Source: Maridesulfovibrio ferrireducens (lineage in GTDB: Bacteria; Desulfobacterota; Desulfovibrionia; Desulfovibrionales; Desulfovibrionaceae). From it: a stretch of 64,000 nt of DNA. The stretch covers positions 124,001-188,000 of the forward strand of contig NZ_JAEINN010000005.1 in the NCBI RefSeq assembly GCF_016342405.1. Reading direction: 5' to 3'. The notes beneath the pieces were generated by a model. The model saw only the letters and a program-made list of their open reading frames with translations, ran no database searches and had not been told where the DNA came from. Positions 18,001 to 27,682 of this stretch are shown here, piece after piece (position 1 is the first letter of the stretch; each line of letters starts with the position of its first letter). The translations under genes were made by a program, and so were the position numbers.

Positions 18001-18092
18001 TGTTACAGTTTATGGACCCACGGTTAGTTTGTGAAAATACTATGCGCCGCGGATTTGCTCCAATTTCTGAAGACGATGACTGGGTAGCATAG
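15054..18092 (+). CDS. putA: Bifunctional proline dehydrogenase / P5C dehydrogenase PutA
   Basis: Oxidises proline to glutamate in two steps, feeding electrons to the quinone pool through FAD and then reducing NAD. It has 1012 residues. The proline dehydrogenase barrel covers about 200-450 (VFQAYLKCVDHD, SIRLVKGAYWDYE, QVLYGMAEPVRKGL). The aldehyde dehydrogenase half covers about 510-1000, with PWNFPLAISVGMV, VIAFTGSMEVG, the glutamate in EMGGKNA and the catalytic Cys797 in FGFQGQKCSACSR. There is no N-terminal ribbon-helix-helix domain, so it is not a self-regulating trifunctional PutA. An Lrp-type regulator lies just upstream. A strong RBS (GGAGAAG) precedes ATG 15054. Confidence 0.96.
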   Translation: MSVEISTLDPQVIERGKVFFKSISGEAPSVFNKGWWTGKVMDWAMKNEDFKVQMFRFVDVLPYLNTSESLSRHIEEYFAADDSNIPDVLKWGATKTGFGGGLVAKVLNKTIRSNIEGMARQFIIGQKAKEAVKGIRKLRKDGFAFVLDLLGEATVSQEEAQAYLDGYLEVLDALEGEYKKWDALDAPGDLDWGSAPKINVAVKPSAFYSQSKPVDLEGTVQGMIKSIEPVYQKVMGMNGFMCIDMEALKYKEPTIEMYKRLRKKYPEYQHLGIVFQAYLKCVDHDVKDLIDWAREENLPISIRLVKGAYWDYETVIAKQNDWEVPVWTHKPESDMAFERVSKMILENHDICHFACASHNIRSISAIMEIASTMNVPDERYEFQVLYGMAEPVRKGLRNVAKRVRLYCPYGDLIPGMAYLVRRLLENTANESFLKQTFADEADISVLLKNPELTLESELANKPAAKPDKRIRYKGVDGELEPFSNFPPSDFTEKEQRDAFPVAMSKIRKEFGKQYPLYINGQDVVTGDTLDSYNPADPSEIIGTVCQAGVVEVDKAVGVAKEAYIDWRNVEPRVRAQYLLKASAYCKENINDLCAMQILEVGKQWDQAQADVGEAIDFMEYYAREMIRLGDPKRMGNSPGEFSQYFYQGKGVAAVIAPWNFPLAISVGMVSAAIVCGCPVVYKPAGIASAVGHGLVDMFKAAGLPDGVFNYIPGRGSVMGDHLVDHPDIAVIAFTGSMEVGLRIQERAAKVHPGQEHCKKVIAEMGGKNAIIIDDDADLDEAVLGVLYASFGFQGQKCSACSRVIVLDSIYDRFVHRLKEAAESVKLGPAEDPSNYMGPVVDKAAQKNVLNYGKIAEEEGKVLVKLEAPAEYTSKGGCYTPLLIVEGITKNHRIAQEEVFGPVLAVMRAANFSEAIDIANSTRFALTGAVYSRSPKNLEYASKEFRVGNLYLNKPSVGALVERHAFGGFKMSGVGSKSGGPDYLLQFMDPRLVCENTMRRGFAPISEDDDWVA

Positions 18093-18119
18093 CTACTACT
18101 TGGTGATTTACGAATATTG

Positions 18120-18152
18120 AAAAGGGGACTGCTTTTGCAGTCCCCTTTTTTT
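18120..18152. terminator. Bidirectional terminator between putA and chemoreceptor 1
   Basis: AAAAGGGGACTGC pairs perfectly with GCAGTCCCCTTTT around TTTT, followed by T residues. It can end putA (rightward) and the chemoreceptor gene at 18192 (leftward). The same 30-base sequence recurs at 20323-20352. Confidence 0.9.
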
Positions 18153-18191
18153 GTGAGTGATGTGTAGGTAAGTCTTACAGGATATGATTCT

Positions 18192-20153
18192 TTAATTGTT
18201 ACAATTATTTAGTTTTCCTATCAATGAGTGGAGAGATCCTGCAAGAGATTTAATGCTGTTAACAGTATGAATTGATTTATCAACGCTTTCTGATGTTTCA
18301 GAAGAGATAGTGTTGATTTCCATGGTTGCTACATTTATTTGTTCGCAGGCTGCGGACTGCTCTTCTGTTGCGGTTGCAATAGAACGAACCTGATCAGCAG
18401 AGTCATTAACGATATCCACGATAGTTTTGAGAGATTGCCCTGCATCTGTAGCAAGGTCTGAGCACTGTCGGACAGACTCTTCAGTTGCTTCCATTATAGA
18501 AATGCTCGAAGCTGTGCCGGTTTGGATGCGGGAAATTGCATTGCCGACTTCCTGTGTGGCAGTCATCGTCTTTTCAGCAAGTTTGCGCACTTCGTCTGCA
18601 ACGACAGCAAAGCCTCGTCCCGCATCACCTGCACGGGCAGCTTCAATTGCGGCATTTAATGCCAGCAGGTTGGTCTGGTCGGCAATATCAGAAATAACTC
18701 CCATAATTTGACCTATTGATTCCGCTTGGTGGCTGTGTTCAGCAAGGGCATTTTTTAAAGAAGCTGTGTGTTCCTGAACTTTATCTGTGGAGGTTACAAC
18801 CTGTTCTACAATTGTAAAACCTTCGTTTGCTTTTTGGGTTGCTTCCTCTGTTCCGCTTGATGCGCTTGCTGAACTGCCTGCAACTTCTAAGATTGTTGCG
18901 TTCATTTGCTCGATAGCTGTAGCTGTTTCATGGGTGCGGTCTTTTTGATTGTCGGCACCAGTTTTTATTTCACGGCTCTGTTCGGAGAGTTCTTCGGTTG
19001 CTGTATTCAGATCAACAGTAATAGTCTCAATTTCTCCTGAAATTATTGACATTTTATCAATTAGAGAGGTTGCGTATTCTTTTTCTTTATGTGCTTCCAG
19101 CATGGACTGCTCAGCTTTTTCGGCTTGTGCATTAGCTTCAACACTTTTTTGCTGAGCTTCTTTCATGCTCAGTTCGAGTTTCACAATCATTTGGGCCATG
19201 GTGAAACGAAGCGATTCCAGTTCTCCTGTAAGCTCCATTTCGCTACAGGCTTTATAGTAGCCTTCACTTACCTGCAGAGCGCATTTTTCAAGTGCATTCA
19301 GCGGATTAAGTATTGATTTTATAATAAGTGTTATTGCAATTAACAGTAAAAGAGTTGTCGCAATTTCAACACTTATTACAATAGTTGATATTAGATTTTG
19401 TTGGTTCTCAAGAAATGCGCCGGCCTCGGTTGTCAGTTTTTTAAGGATCGGCTCCATTTGGCGTGCTATTTGAATAAATTTAACGTCGTCTTTTTTTATT
19501 TTTATTGTAAGACGGGCATATTCATCCATGTTGCGTTGGTATTCATCGAGATGCAGTAATAGTTCTTGTTTTCTTTCTTCTGTAAAATATGATCCGTTTA
19601 TCTTAGAAACCAGATCAGTCATAATCGATTTGAAGTTTTCGAGTTGTTCGACTTCTACCCACATCATGAAATTCTTTTCATAGCGGCGCAGCATGTTAAT
19701 GGAGGCTTTAAATGAATTGCCTTCTTCAAGTAAGTCTTTTTCAACATTACGGATTGCATCACGCAGTTTACCTTGTACTCCATCTTTATGTGTCAATCCG
19801 AGGCTTATATAATCATCCGATATTTGAGAAAAGGCAGACATGTAGATTGAAGAGTGTTTTATTCCTTCAATAGAAATTTTTTGTAAATTAGGGTCATCAA
19901 TTTTTTTTAGATATTGCACCATTTTTTCAGAATTTGATTTCATTCTATCAAGGTACAGAGTTTCTTTACGCATTAGGAAATTCTTTTCCTGTCTGCGAGT
20001 TTGCAACAAATAAATGTCTGCGTTAACAGCATTTTCCTCAATAGTCATAGCTTTGTTGATTAATTTTTCTCCAACATAATTAACTGTGAAGATAGTTACT
20101 AATCCTAAGATTGCTAATAAGCCTATGAGCCATAATTTTATTCTAATTGTCAT
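18192..20153 (-). CDS. Methyl-accepting chemotaxis protein, HBM-type sensor (copy 1)
   Basis: Inner-membrane chemoreceptor of 653 residues. TM1 spans about 6-28; the periplasmic part (about 30-265) is all helical with two repeats of an R-x-E-K-x-F-x-M-R pattern ([24 protein letters not shown]), as in helical bimodular sensors that bind organic acids. TM2 is near 270-290, followed by a HAMP-like linker and the signalling domain with the hairpin tip [20 protein letters not shown]. The frame opens at TTG 20177, but ATG 20153 has AAGGAAA before it and gives the same length as copy 2. The ligand is unknown. Confidence 0.92.
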   Translation of the reverse strand: MTIRIKLWLIGLLAILGLVTIFTVNYVGEKLINKAMTIEENAVNADIYLLQTRRQEKNFLMRKETLYLDRMKSNSEKMVQYLKKIDDPNLQKISIEGIKHSSIYMSAFSQISDDYISLGLTHKDGVQGKLRDAIRNVEKDLLEEGNSFKASINMLRRYEKNFMMWVEVEQLENFKSIMTDLVSKINGSYFTEERKQELLLHLDEYQRNMDEYARLTIKIKKDDVKFIQIARQMEPILKKLTTEAGAFLENQQNLISTIVISVEIATTLLLLIAITLIIKSILNPLNALEKCALQVSEGYYKACSEMELTGELESLRFTMAQMIVKLELSMKEAQQKSVEANAQAEKAEQSMLEAHKEKEYATSLIDKMSIISGEIETITVDLNTATEELSEQSREIKTGADNQKDRTHETATAIEQMNATILEVAGSSASASSGTEEATQKANEGFTIVEQVVTSTDKVQEHTASLKNALAEHSHQAESIGQIMGVISDIADQTNLLALNAAIEAARAGDAGRGFAVVADEVRKLAEKTMTATQEVGNAISRIQTGTASSISIMEATEESVRQCSDLATDAGQSLKTIVDIVNDSADQVRSIATATEEQSAACEQINVATMEINTISSETSESVDKSIHTVNSIKSLAGSLHSLIGKLNNCNN

Positions 20154-20319
20154 CAATTGTTTCCTTTTGCTATGCAATTGGCGATTCAGATGTCCGGAGA
20201 ATAAAATACAAGCTATTAAACTTCAACACTAATAATATAATAATGTTACTTGGAGTTAGGAAAAGTATATTGGATGGTCGGGTTTTAATTTACCTGTTAA
20301 ATAAGCGGGGTAGATTCAT

Positions 20320-20352
20320 AAAAAAAGGGGACTGCTTTTGCAGTCCCCTTTT
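20320..20352 (-). terminator. Terminator after chemoreceptor 2, identical to the one after copy 1
   Basis: AAAAGGGGACTGC/GCAGTCCCCTTTT stem with TTTT loop, with seven A at the left reading as a U tract on the minus strand. It lies 25 bases after the copy 2 stop. Its core equals that of 18120-18149 base for base. Confidence 0.88.
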
Positions 20353-20376
20353 GAGTTAGATGGGTAATGAATGTAT

Positions 20377-22338
20377 TTATTTTTTACAATTGTTTAATTT
20401 TTCAATTAATGAATGAAGATCAGAGGCCAGCCTTGTGATGTCTTCAACTGCTTCAACAGATTGATCAACACTTGCTGATGTTTCAGTGGAGATGGTGTTG
20501 ATTTCCATAGTAGCAACATTAATCTGTTCACATGCCGCCGATTGTTCCTCCGCAGCTGTTGCAATAGATTGAACCCGGTCAGATGAATCGGTTACAAGAT
20601 CAACGATTGACTTAAGGGCTTCTCCTGCTTTGGTGGCCTGTTTAGCACAGACTGTTACAGCGTTTTCAGTTTGTGTCATTATGTTAAGGCTTGAGGTTGT
20701 ACCTGTTTGAATACCGGTAATTGCTGTGCCGACTTCTTGAGTCGCAACCATGGTTTTTTCTGCAAGCTTGCGGACTTCGTCTGCAACAACCGCAAAACCA
20801 CGTCCTGCATCACCCGCGCGAGCAGCTTCAATTGCGGCGTTTAAGGCAAGCAGGTTGGTCTGGTCTGCAATGTCGGAAATAACACTCATGATTTGACCGA
20901 TAGCGTTAGCTCGTGTGCTTTGCTCGGCCAGTGCATTTTTCAAATCTTTCGTGCGCGCTTGTACTTCTTCGGTGGAGGACACAACTTCTTCTACTATTGC
21001 GGAACCTTCCTGTGCTTTATTTGAAGCTTCTATTGTTCCGGTGGAAGCATCGGATGAGTTGCGGGCCACTTCCAGAATGGTGGCGCTCATTTCGTCCACT
21101 GCTGTTGCTGTTTCCTGAGTTCTGTCTCTTTGGTTATCAGCTCCGTCTTTAATCCCTTTAGCCTGCATTGAAAGTTCTTCGGCAGCTGAGTTCAGGCTGA
21201 CTGCGATAGTTGCGGCCTGATCTGAAATTATAGACATTGTATCAAGCAGAGATGTTGCATATTCTTTTTCCGAGTGTGCTTCTTTCATTGCTTTTTTAGC
21301 ATTTTCAGCCTGATGATCAGCTTCAATGCTCTTTTGTTCAGCTGTGTCCATACTTTTCTTTAGCACTACAACCATCTGAGCGATGATATTGCGAAGTGTT
21401 TCAAGTTCACCCGTAAGCTTTATCTCTTCGCAGGCTTCATATTTTCCTTCGCTGACATCTCGGGCACATTTTTGTAGCAAGTCAAGCTGGGTGATAATTG
21501 ATTTTATAATGAGAGCTATCGTAAAAAACAGTATGATTGCCGTTGCCAACTCTACTCCGATAATCGTGTATGATATCTGGCTTTGGCGAGCGTGAAGAAA
21601 TTTTTCAGCTTCAAGAGTCAACTCTTCAAGAATCGGCTCCATTTCATGCACTGTTTTTCTGAATTCGTTTTCATTATTTTTGATTTTTAGAATTAAGTTC
21701 GCATAATTATTCATATCTTCCTGATAAGAATTCAAGTGGCTAATTAATGACTCGGTGATATTTGGTGAATAGTCAGCCTCTTTTATTTGAGAGATCAGAA
21801 GTGACATGTTGGATTTGAATTTGTCAATATATTTGGTGTCTTGCCGCATAATGAAATCTTTTTCGTTTCGACGTAATTTCAAAACCATGACTTCAAGAGA
21901 GCTGTCCTTTTCCAGAATTACTTTTTCAACAAGATTTATTGTGTCGCGTAGTTGTTTTTGTAATCCGTCATTTTCTGAAAGACCTAATCTTATGTGGTCC
22001 TCTGTTGTTTTTAAAAAACTGTCCACATATAATGAAGCATGATCCAATCCCTCAATAGCGATATTGTTAAGGTGGGATCCTTTTAGGGCTTCAAGATCCT
22101 TTAACATTGTTTTTGATTTTTCTTTAAATGTTGAAATGTATTTTAGATCTTTTCGCATTAGGAAATCTTTTTCTGTTCTGCGGCTTTGCAACATGCTTAT
22201 TTCAGCTTGAAATGCGTATTCTTCAATGTTCATAGCATCTTTCATGAGACTAGAGCCAACTATATCTACTATAAAAATGGCAAATAAACCCATAATTGCA
22301 AGCAATCCGATCAACCATAGTTTTACTTTAACTGTCAT
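20377..22338 (-). CDS. Methyl-accepting chemotaxis protein, HBM-type sensor (copy 2)
   Basis: A paralogue of the gene at 18192-20153 with the same domain order and the same 653-residue length: TM1 ([20 protein letters not shown]), paired helical sensor repeats ([28 protein letters not shown]), TM2, HAMP-like linker and signalling domain ([20 protein letters not shown]). The signalling halves are nearly the same and the sensor halves have diverged, so the two may detect different ligands. ATG 22338 is preferred to ATG 22347 because it aligns with copy 1 and leaves room for AAGAGA. It is divergent from the Mla-type operon. Confidence 0.91.
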   Translation of the reverse strand: MTVKVKLWLIGLLAIMGLFAIFIVDIVGSSLMKDAMNIEEYAFQAEISMLQSRRTEKDFLMRKDLKYISTFKEKSKTMLKDLEALKGSHLNNIAIEGLDHASLYVDSFLKTTEDHIRLGLSENDGLQKQLRDTINLVEKVILEKDSSLEVMVLKLRRNEKDFIMRQDTKYIDKFKSNMSLLISQIKEADYSPNITESLISHLNSYQEDMNNYANLILKIKNNENEFRKTVHEMEPILEELTLEAEKFLHARQSQISYTIIGVELATAIILFFTIALIIKSIITQLDLLQKCARDVSEGKYEACEEIKLTGELETLRNIIAQMVVVLKKSMDTAEQKSIEADHQAENAKKAMKEAHSEKEYATSLLDTMSIISDQAATIAVSLNSAAEELSMQAKGIKDGADNQRDRTQETATAVDEMSATILEVARNSSDASTGTIEASNKAQEGSAIVEEVVSSTEEVQARTKDLKNALAEQSTRANAIGQIMSVISDIADQTNLLALNAAIEAARAGDAGRGFAVVADEVRKLAEKTMVATQEVGTAITGIQTGTTSSLNIMTQTENAVTVCAKQATKAGEALKSIVDLVTDSSDRVQSIATAAEEQSAACEQINVATMEINTISTETSASVDQSVEAVEDITRLASDLHSLIEKLNNCKK

Positions 22339-22575
22339 TCTGTTCATTCTCTTTTTTTATGATTTAATTGTTTTGTTTAAAAGAAATTACCTAATCAATT
22401 TAGTAGCTCAATGTTACTGTAATATTAAGATGCTACTTATTTGTATTATTATTTTCTAGTTAATTAAAAAGGACTCACTCATTAAGGGAATAAGTCTATT
22501 TGTTGCTTCCCATTCACCTTTTCTCCTGCTAAATGTTTAGATTGATAATTAGAAAAATTAAATTACGAAGGGTAT

Positions 22576-23691
22576 ATGGGGTCAGATTTTATTAAACTTG
22601 AAAAATCAGGTAGCAATCTTAAGCTTTCAGGTAGGCTTGATGCTGAGGGTGCAGGGAAAGTCTGGGAACAGGCTCGCTCAGAAGTCTCTTCCGGCGTAAA
22701 TTCTATTGATTGTTCTGATATTGAATATATGGATGGAGGCGGAGCTTCTCTTTTCATGATGATGGATGCTGCTTGCCGCGATAGAGGTGTATCTCTGGCT
22801 ATCAATAGTCTGGATCCTGAATTTACTAAATTTCTTGAACTTTTTGATGTCGAAAAAGCTTCACCGCCTCCGGCTTCCAGGGCTAAAAGAGGCGGCGTAT
22901 ACGGCTGGATTTATTCTATAGGAGAATCTGGTCAAATAGTTGCGAAGGATATGAGGCAGCAGATCGAGTTTGCCGGTAATTGTGTTCTTGCTTTTTTAGA
23001 TATAGTTACCGGTCGTCGCCGTTTACGCTGGCCGGATTTTTGGCTGACAGCTGAAAAAGTAGGATCTGATGGATTGCCGATTATTTTGCTGATCGGTTTT
23101 TTGATGGGACTGATTATGTCATTTCAATCAGCAGTCTCTCTTCGCCGTTTCGGCGGGGAAATTTTTGTCCCTAATATGCTCGGTTTAGTAATGTTCAGAG
23201 AGTTGGGACCTATGGTTACCGCCATTTTACTAGCCGGTAGAACCGGCTCTGCATTTGCTGCTGAAATCGGGACAATGAAGGTAAATGAAGAGCTGGATGC
23301 ATTAAGCACAATGGGGCTTAATCCGGTAAGCTTTTTAGTTGTCCCGAGAGTCCTTGCTACAATTTTAGTTACACCGCTTCTCACTTTATTTTTTAATTTT
23401 ATGAGTCTTGTGGGAGGAGCTTTGGTCATGCTGTCCATGGGCTATCCTCTTGCTACCTTTTGCGGCAGAGTTTTTCAAAATGTGCAGTGGATGGATTTTT
23501 CCGGTGGAATGATGAAAGCTTTTGTATTCAGCTTTCTTGTTGCGGGAATAGGGTGTCAACGCGGCCTTGTTACTAAGTCCGGAGCCAGTGCTGTCGGTGA
23601 TTCCGCGACGAGTGCGGTGGTCAGCGGAATTGTTTTGATCGCTGTTTTTGATGGACTTTTTGCCGTAATATTCTTTATGGCGGGTATTTAA
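22576..23691 (+). CDS. mlaE: Mla-type ABC permease with N-terminal STAS domain
   Basis: Membrane subunit of an Mla-type phospholipid transporter, 371 residues. An N-terminal STAS domain (about 1-95, SGRLDAEGAGKVWE, SIDCSDIEYMDGGGASLF) resembles MlaB and is fused to the MlaE permease (about 120-371: FQSAVSLRRFGGEIFVPNM, FRELGPMVTAILLAGRTGSA, EIGTMKVNEELDALSTMGLN). In E. coli these are separate proteins. GAAGGGT precedes ATG 22576. It is first of four genes in tight succession: permease, ATPase, MCE protein, lipoprotein. Confidence 0.93.
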   Translation: MGSDFIKLEKSGSNLKLSGRLDAEGAGKVWEQARSEVSSGVNSIDCSDIEYMDGGGASLFMMMDAACRDRGVSLAINSLDPEFTKFLELFDVEKASPPPASRAKRGGVYGWIYSIGESGQIVAKDMRQQIEFAGNCVLAFLDIVTGRRRLRWPDFWLTAEKVGSDGLPIILLIGFLMGLIMSFQSAVSLRRFGGEIFVPNMLGLVMFRELGPMVTAILLAGRTGSAFAAEIGTMKVNEELDALSTMGLNPVSFLVVPRVLATILVTPLLTLFFNFMSLVGGALVMLSMGYPLATFCGRVFQNVQWMDFSGGMMKAFVFSFLVAGIGCQRGLVTKSGASAVGDSATSAVVSGIVLIAVFDGLFAVIFFMAGI

Positions 23692-23692
23692 A

Positions 23693-24490
23693 TTGAGCCA
23701 GCCAGTCAAAAATATAATAGAGGTAGAAAATCTTACCTGTGCATACGGTGAGTTAGTTATAGTAAAGGATATTTCATTCGGCGTTAAGAGTGGGGAAATA
23801 TTCGTTATCCTCGGTGGATCTGGATGCGGTAAAAGTACAGTACTGAAGCATCTGATAGGCCTTTTTCCACCGGCACAGGGGAAGATCTTAATTGACGGTG
23901 ACGATATCGGTTCCGCTCATGGAAGTGATAAGCTTGATATTTTACGCCGTATCGGGGTGATGTATCAAACGGGAGCTTTGTTCGGTTCTATGACATTGCT
24001 TGAAAATGTGCGGCTTCCTTTAGAAGAATTTACCTCCATGCCGCTTGATGCCATGAATTATGTTGCCAGAATGAAGCTGTCACTTGTGGGGCTTGAAGGT
24101 TCTGCGGAAAAGATGCCATCGGAATTATCCGGGGGAATGATTAAGCGAGGGGCAATTGCCCGCGCAATGGCGCTTGATCCTAAAATTTTATTTCTTGATG
24201 AACCGTCAGCTGGCCTTGACCCTATTACATCTGCAGAACTTGATGAATTGATACGCAGTCTTTCGCGCTCGCTGGGGGTTACTTTTGTAATTGTAACTCA
24301 TGAGCTTCAATCAATATTTTCCATAGCGGATAGAATTATAATGCTTGATAAAGGTACAAAAGGCATCATTGCCGAAGGTGATCCCCGCAAGTTGCGGGAT
24401 GAATCTGATATTCCGTTAGTCCGCAGTTTTTTTCACAGAGAATTGGCTGATAAGACAAGTAATGCAACACCGGTCGTGGAGACAATATGA
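23693..24490 (+). CDS. mlaF: Mla-type ABC transporter ATP-binding protein
   Basis: Cytosolic ATPase of 265 residues that powers lipid movement through the permease encoded before it. Walker A is GGSGCGKST (about residue 39), the signature motif is LSGGMIKRGAIARAMA, Walker B is ILFLDEPSAGLD, and the switch histidine lies in IVTHELQS. The LSGGM variant of the signature is typical of MlaF-like proteins. The TTG start at 23693 is 1 base after the permease stop, and the stop overlaps the next ATG (ATGA). Confidence 0.94.
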   Translation: MSQPVKNIIEVENLTCAYGELVIVKDISFGVKSGEIFVILGGSGCGKSTVLKHLIGLFPPAQGKILIDGDDIGSAHGSDKLDILRRIGVMYQTGALFGSMTLLENVRLPLEEFTSMPLDAMNYVARMKLSLVGLEGSAEKMPSELSGGMIKRGAIARAMALDPKILFLDEPSAGLDPITSAELDELIRSLSRSLGVTFVIVTHELQSIFSIADRIIMLDKGTKGIIAEGDPRKLRDESDIPLVRSFFHRELADKTSNATPVVETI

Positions 24491-25632
24491 GCCGTAAGAC
24501 AAATCCCTTCAGACTGGGACTTTTTGTAATAATTGGAACTCTTTTGTTCGTAATTGCACTTGCAATTTTAGGCGCAGGACAAATATTTGAAAAAACAATT
24601 AAAATGGAAACCTATATTAATGAGTCAGTCAATGGACTTGAAGTAGGCTCTCCCATAAAATTTCGCGGTGTAAAGATCGGGTCAGTCAGTACTATCGGTT
24701 TTGTAACTGATGAATATGTAACAATAAATGAAAGTGAATTAAGATATGTTTATATCCTTGGGGAACTTGACAGTAAGATGTTTAATTCTCTCGAAGGGGA
24801 GGATATGATAGAATCTCTGAAAATAGAGGTTCAGCGCGGCCTTCGTGCCCGTCCGGTTTCACTTGGCCTGACCGGTCAGCTATTTCTTGAAATTGACTAT
24901 GTTAATCCCCAAAGAAATCCGCCACTCCAGATAACCTGGGATCCTGAATATCTTTATGTTCCTTCAGCTCCATCCATGCTCAGCAGGGTTGAAGGTGCTG
25001 TTGCTTCGATCAGTGAGACTCTGGAGGATATTAATCAAGCTAAGATTGCCGAAGCTGTTGATGATGTCCGTGCGGTAGCGCAAACTGTAAATGGATTTTT
25101 AAAGAAATCCGATGCCGCAGAAATCAGCAAAAATCTTACTGGAACATTGGCTCAGGCAGAAAAATTTATTGCCCGTATAAATACTCTGCTGGCAGATCCT
25201 GAAGTTGATCACTTGGTGCCGGATGTTGCTTCTGCTGCACATAAATTAAAAATTATCATGGATTCTACTTCCGGAGATATAATCGGAGCATTGAAAGATA
25301 TTCGCAAAGCATCAGCAAGTGCCAAAAATGTAACCGGTGACATGGAAGGTTATCTGGAAAGTCCTGAGGGAAAGAAGACCTTAAGCGATCTGTCAAAGAC
25401 CCTGAACAATATAGGACAGGCGTCGGATAAAATTAAGGACGCTGCAACCAGATTTGAAGGAACTCTATCACGGGTTAATGTTATGGTTGCAGGACAACAG
25501 GGAAACATTGAAGCTATTTTAGACAATGTACGAAGACTGGTAGAAAATTTACGGGAACTTAGCAGTGAAGCCAAACAATATCCTTCCGGAGTTCTTTTCG
25601 GAGATCCTCCTAAGAAAGGGCTGGTTAAATAA
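24487..25632 (+). CDS. mlaD: MCE-domain periplasmic lipid-binding protein (MlaD-like)
   Basis: A 381-residue protein with one N-terminal membrane anchor (about 10-30, FRLGLFVIIGTLLFVIALAI) and an MCE domain (about 38-115, ETYINESVNGLEVGSPIKFR, KIGSVSTIGF). A long helical C-terminal part follows (about 165-375). It would form a hexameric ring that carries lipids from the permease across the periplasm. It is twice the length of E. coli MlaD, the extra part being the helical tail, more like PqiB or Ttg2C variants. Translation is coupled to mlaF (4-base overlap). Confidence 0.9.
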   Translation: MSRKTNPFRLGLFVIIGTLLFVIALAILGAGQIFEKTIKMETYINESVNGLEVGSPIKFRGVKIGSVSTIGFVTDEYVTINESELRYVYILGELDSKMFNSLEGEDMIESLKIEVQRGLRARPVSLGLTGQLFLEIDYVNPQRNPPLQITWDPEYLYVPSAPSMLSRVEGAVASISETLEDINQAKIAEAVDDVRAVAQTVNGFLKKSDAAEISKNLTGTLAQAEKFIARINTLLADPEVDHLVPDVASAAHKLKIIMDSTSGDIIGALKDIRKASASAKNVTGDMEGYLESPEGKKTLSDLSKTLNNIGQASDKIKDAATRFEGTLSRVNVMVAGQQGNIEAILDNVRRLVENLRELSSEAKQYPSGVLFGDPPKKGLVK

Positions 25633-26285
25633 TGGAGTGGACTGTGAAAGATTATATTTCAAAAAAAGCGTTAATACTGTTTCTTGCAGCAAGTATTTTA
25701 ATTGTTGCTGTTTCCGGATGTGTAAAGCTCGAACGACCTTCGCTGGATCGTAAATATTATACGTTGTCGGCAGTTCGAAGTGGGCAGGGCGTATTTACGA
25801 ATGGTACAACAAAAAATTTAATTGTCCGTCGTATTAAAGTTTCATCCCGGTATGAAGATAGAGATTTAGTGTATCACGTTTCTGAAAATGTATATGAAGC
25901 GGATTATTATAATGCGTTCTTCGTACCTCCTGCATCGATGCTGACACAGGAGCTGAAAGTCTGGATGGCTGATTCCGGTATTTTTGCCAATGTACTGGGG
26001 CCGGAAAGTATGGGAACCGGCGAGTTTTTGCTGGAGGGTGTAGTTAATTCTATTTATGGTGATTTTAGCGGACCTTCACCGAAGGCTGTAATTAATATGC
26101 AATTTTTCATGCTTGATAATTCCAGCCCGGAGATGCCGATAATTTATTCGCGTAGTTTCAATAGGGACGTTGTTGCAAAATCAGCTACCGCATCAGCGCT
26201 TGTCGTGGCAATGAATGAAGGACTCACCGATATTTTTAGTGAGCTTGAGAAAGATATAGCTAAAGTCGTAAACGTTAAGAATTAG
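25632..26285 (+). CDS. ABC-type transport auxiliary lipoprotein (PqiC/DUF330-like)
   Basis: A 217-residue lipoprotein with signal peptide and lipobox VAVSGC (cysteine near residue 30), then YYTLSAVRS, a common start of PqiC-like auxiliary lipoproteins that bind at the outer membrane. It is the last gene of the Mla-type operon; its ATG overlaps the previous stop by 1 base. GTG 25644 with GGAG upstream is an alternative start. Its stop overlaps the stop of the convergent cyclase gene by 4 bases. It probably docks the MCE protein to the outer membrane. Confidence 0.82.
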   Translation: MEWTVKDYISKKALILFLAASILIVAVSGCVKLERPSLDRKYYTLSAVRSGQGVFTNGTTKNLIVRRIKVSSRYEDRDLVYHVSENVYEADYYNAFFVPPASMLTQELKVWMADSGIFANVLGPESMGTGEFLLEGVVNSIYGDFSGPSPKAVINMQFFMLDNSSPEMPIIYSRSFNRDVVAKSATASALVVAMNEGLTDIFSELEKDIAKVVNVKN

Positions 26286-27451
26286 GAAGCAGGGGCGCTA
26301 CCAGTCTCACATGAAAAGTAGACTCTGTTTTTACCTTTTATTTTAGCCTGATACATGTTGTCATCCGCTCGTTTAAGCATTTTATCAAGACATTCGCCTG
26401 GTTCATATTCAGCAACACCTATACTAATGGTTTTATGAACAGGTGCTCCTTCATTAGGGGTATACTGTTCTTCTGCCATTGCTACGCGTATTTTTTCGGC
26501 TGTAAGTATAGCCTGTTTGCATTCCGTTTCAGGTAAAAGAATAATAAACTCTTCTCCTCCGTATCTAAAGGCTCTGTCTGAGTCGCGGATGGATTGCCGG
26601 AGGAGCTTGCCTACACGCTCCAGGACTTCATCTCCTGCGGAATGTCCGTAGGTGTCATTGAAATGTTTAAAGTCGTCTACATCCATTAGCAGGGCGCATA
26701 ATGGTTTGTTGTCGCGCTTGCAGCGGTCAAATTCTGCGTGTGCAACGTCTTGTAGGTGTCTGCGGTTGTAAAGTCCGGTCAACTGGTCTGTGATGCTTAG
26801 ACTTTTGAATCTTTCTTCACTTTCCCGTAACTTGTTTTCCGCTTTTTTCCTTTCAGATATTTCTTTTTTGAGTTTTAAATTTTTATCATCAAGTTCATGA
26901 AGCAAGAGGTTAAGTTGTGCAGAGTTGTCTTCCTGCAGTTCTTTAACTTCCATGAGTTCTTCGATAAGTTCTTCTTTACGAAGTTCGCTTTCTTTTTCTT
27001 TGGTGATATCTTTAAATATACATATTGAACTTTTGCATGAATTACTGTCGTCAGTGATATTTTTGACAGACATATCTACCCAAATTTCGTCATGGTTTTT
27101 ATGCACCATGGGGAAAATTAAGTTGGTACTATATTCAGAATTTGAAGAAATATTTTTTATGAAATTAGCTGTATCCAGATCAGAGGATAGCATAATCTGA
27201 TGAATTGGACTTTTTAAGGATTCTTCTTGTGAAAATCCGGTAATATCATTGAAACTTTTATTAGTAAAAATTATATTGCCGTTCTCATCGAGAACAACAA
27301 TAGCACACGCCGCGTGTGCAAAAAGTTCTTTAAATTGGGCCTGTTCGCATTCTGGACATTTCTTTAAAATTTTATGTTTGAGTGTTTCATGCTTTTCACG
27401 CATGAGTACTAGCTCAGACGAAATCGATTTTAAGTCTAATTCATTGTTCAT
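26282..27451 (-). CDS. PAS-domain diguanylate cyclase (GGDEF)
   Basis: Makes c-di-GMP from two GTP. It has 389 residues: an N-terminal helix with CPECEQ, a PAS domain (about 48-160, AIVVLDENGNIIFTNKSFND), a coiled coil (about 165-225) and a GGDEF domain (about 228-385). The active site GGEEF is at residues 298-302, and the inhibitory site RDSD is 5 residues before it (289-292), so it should be active and feedback-inhibited. No membrane segment is present, so it is cytosolic. AGGAGGGG precedes ATG 27451. It is one of three c-di-GMP-related genes in the window. Confidence 0.93.
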   Translation of the reverse strand: MNNELDLKSISSELVLMREKHETLKHKILKKCPECEQAQFKELFAHAACAIVVLDENGNIIFTNKSFNDITGFSQEESLKSPIHQIMLSSDLDTANFIKNISSNSEYSTNLIFPMVHKNHDEIWVDMSVKNITDDSNSCKSSICIFKDITKEKESELRKEELIEELMEVKELQEDNSAQLNLLLHELDDKNLKLKKEISERKKAENKLRESEERFKSLSITDQLTGLYNRRHLQDVAHAEFDRCKRDNKPLCALLMDVDDFKHFNDTYGHSAGDEVLERVGKLLRQSIRDSDRAFRYGGEEFIILLPETECKQAILTAEKIRVAMAEEQYTPNEGAPVHKTISIGVAEYEPGECLDKMLKRADDNMYQAKIKGKNRVYFSCETGSAPAS

Positions 27452-27682
27452 GTCACCCCTCCTAATACCACCCTTCGTATTATTGAGAAGAAACTTACGC
27501 TTATTTTTTCACTAATCAAGCTTTTTCTGCCGCTTATAATATAATTAATTAGGGGTTTAGGGAAAAAGTAATATAATTAAAGTGGTTGGTATAACCTTGC
27601 ACTTTTGTAATTTTTAGACAACTATGTCGACGCACTTTGCTGATAAAGCAAGGCAGTAAAATAGTTAAGGGAATACAATACA

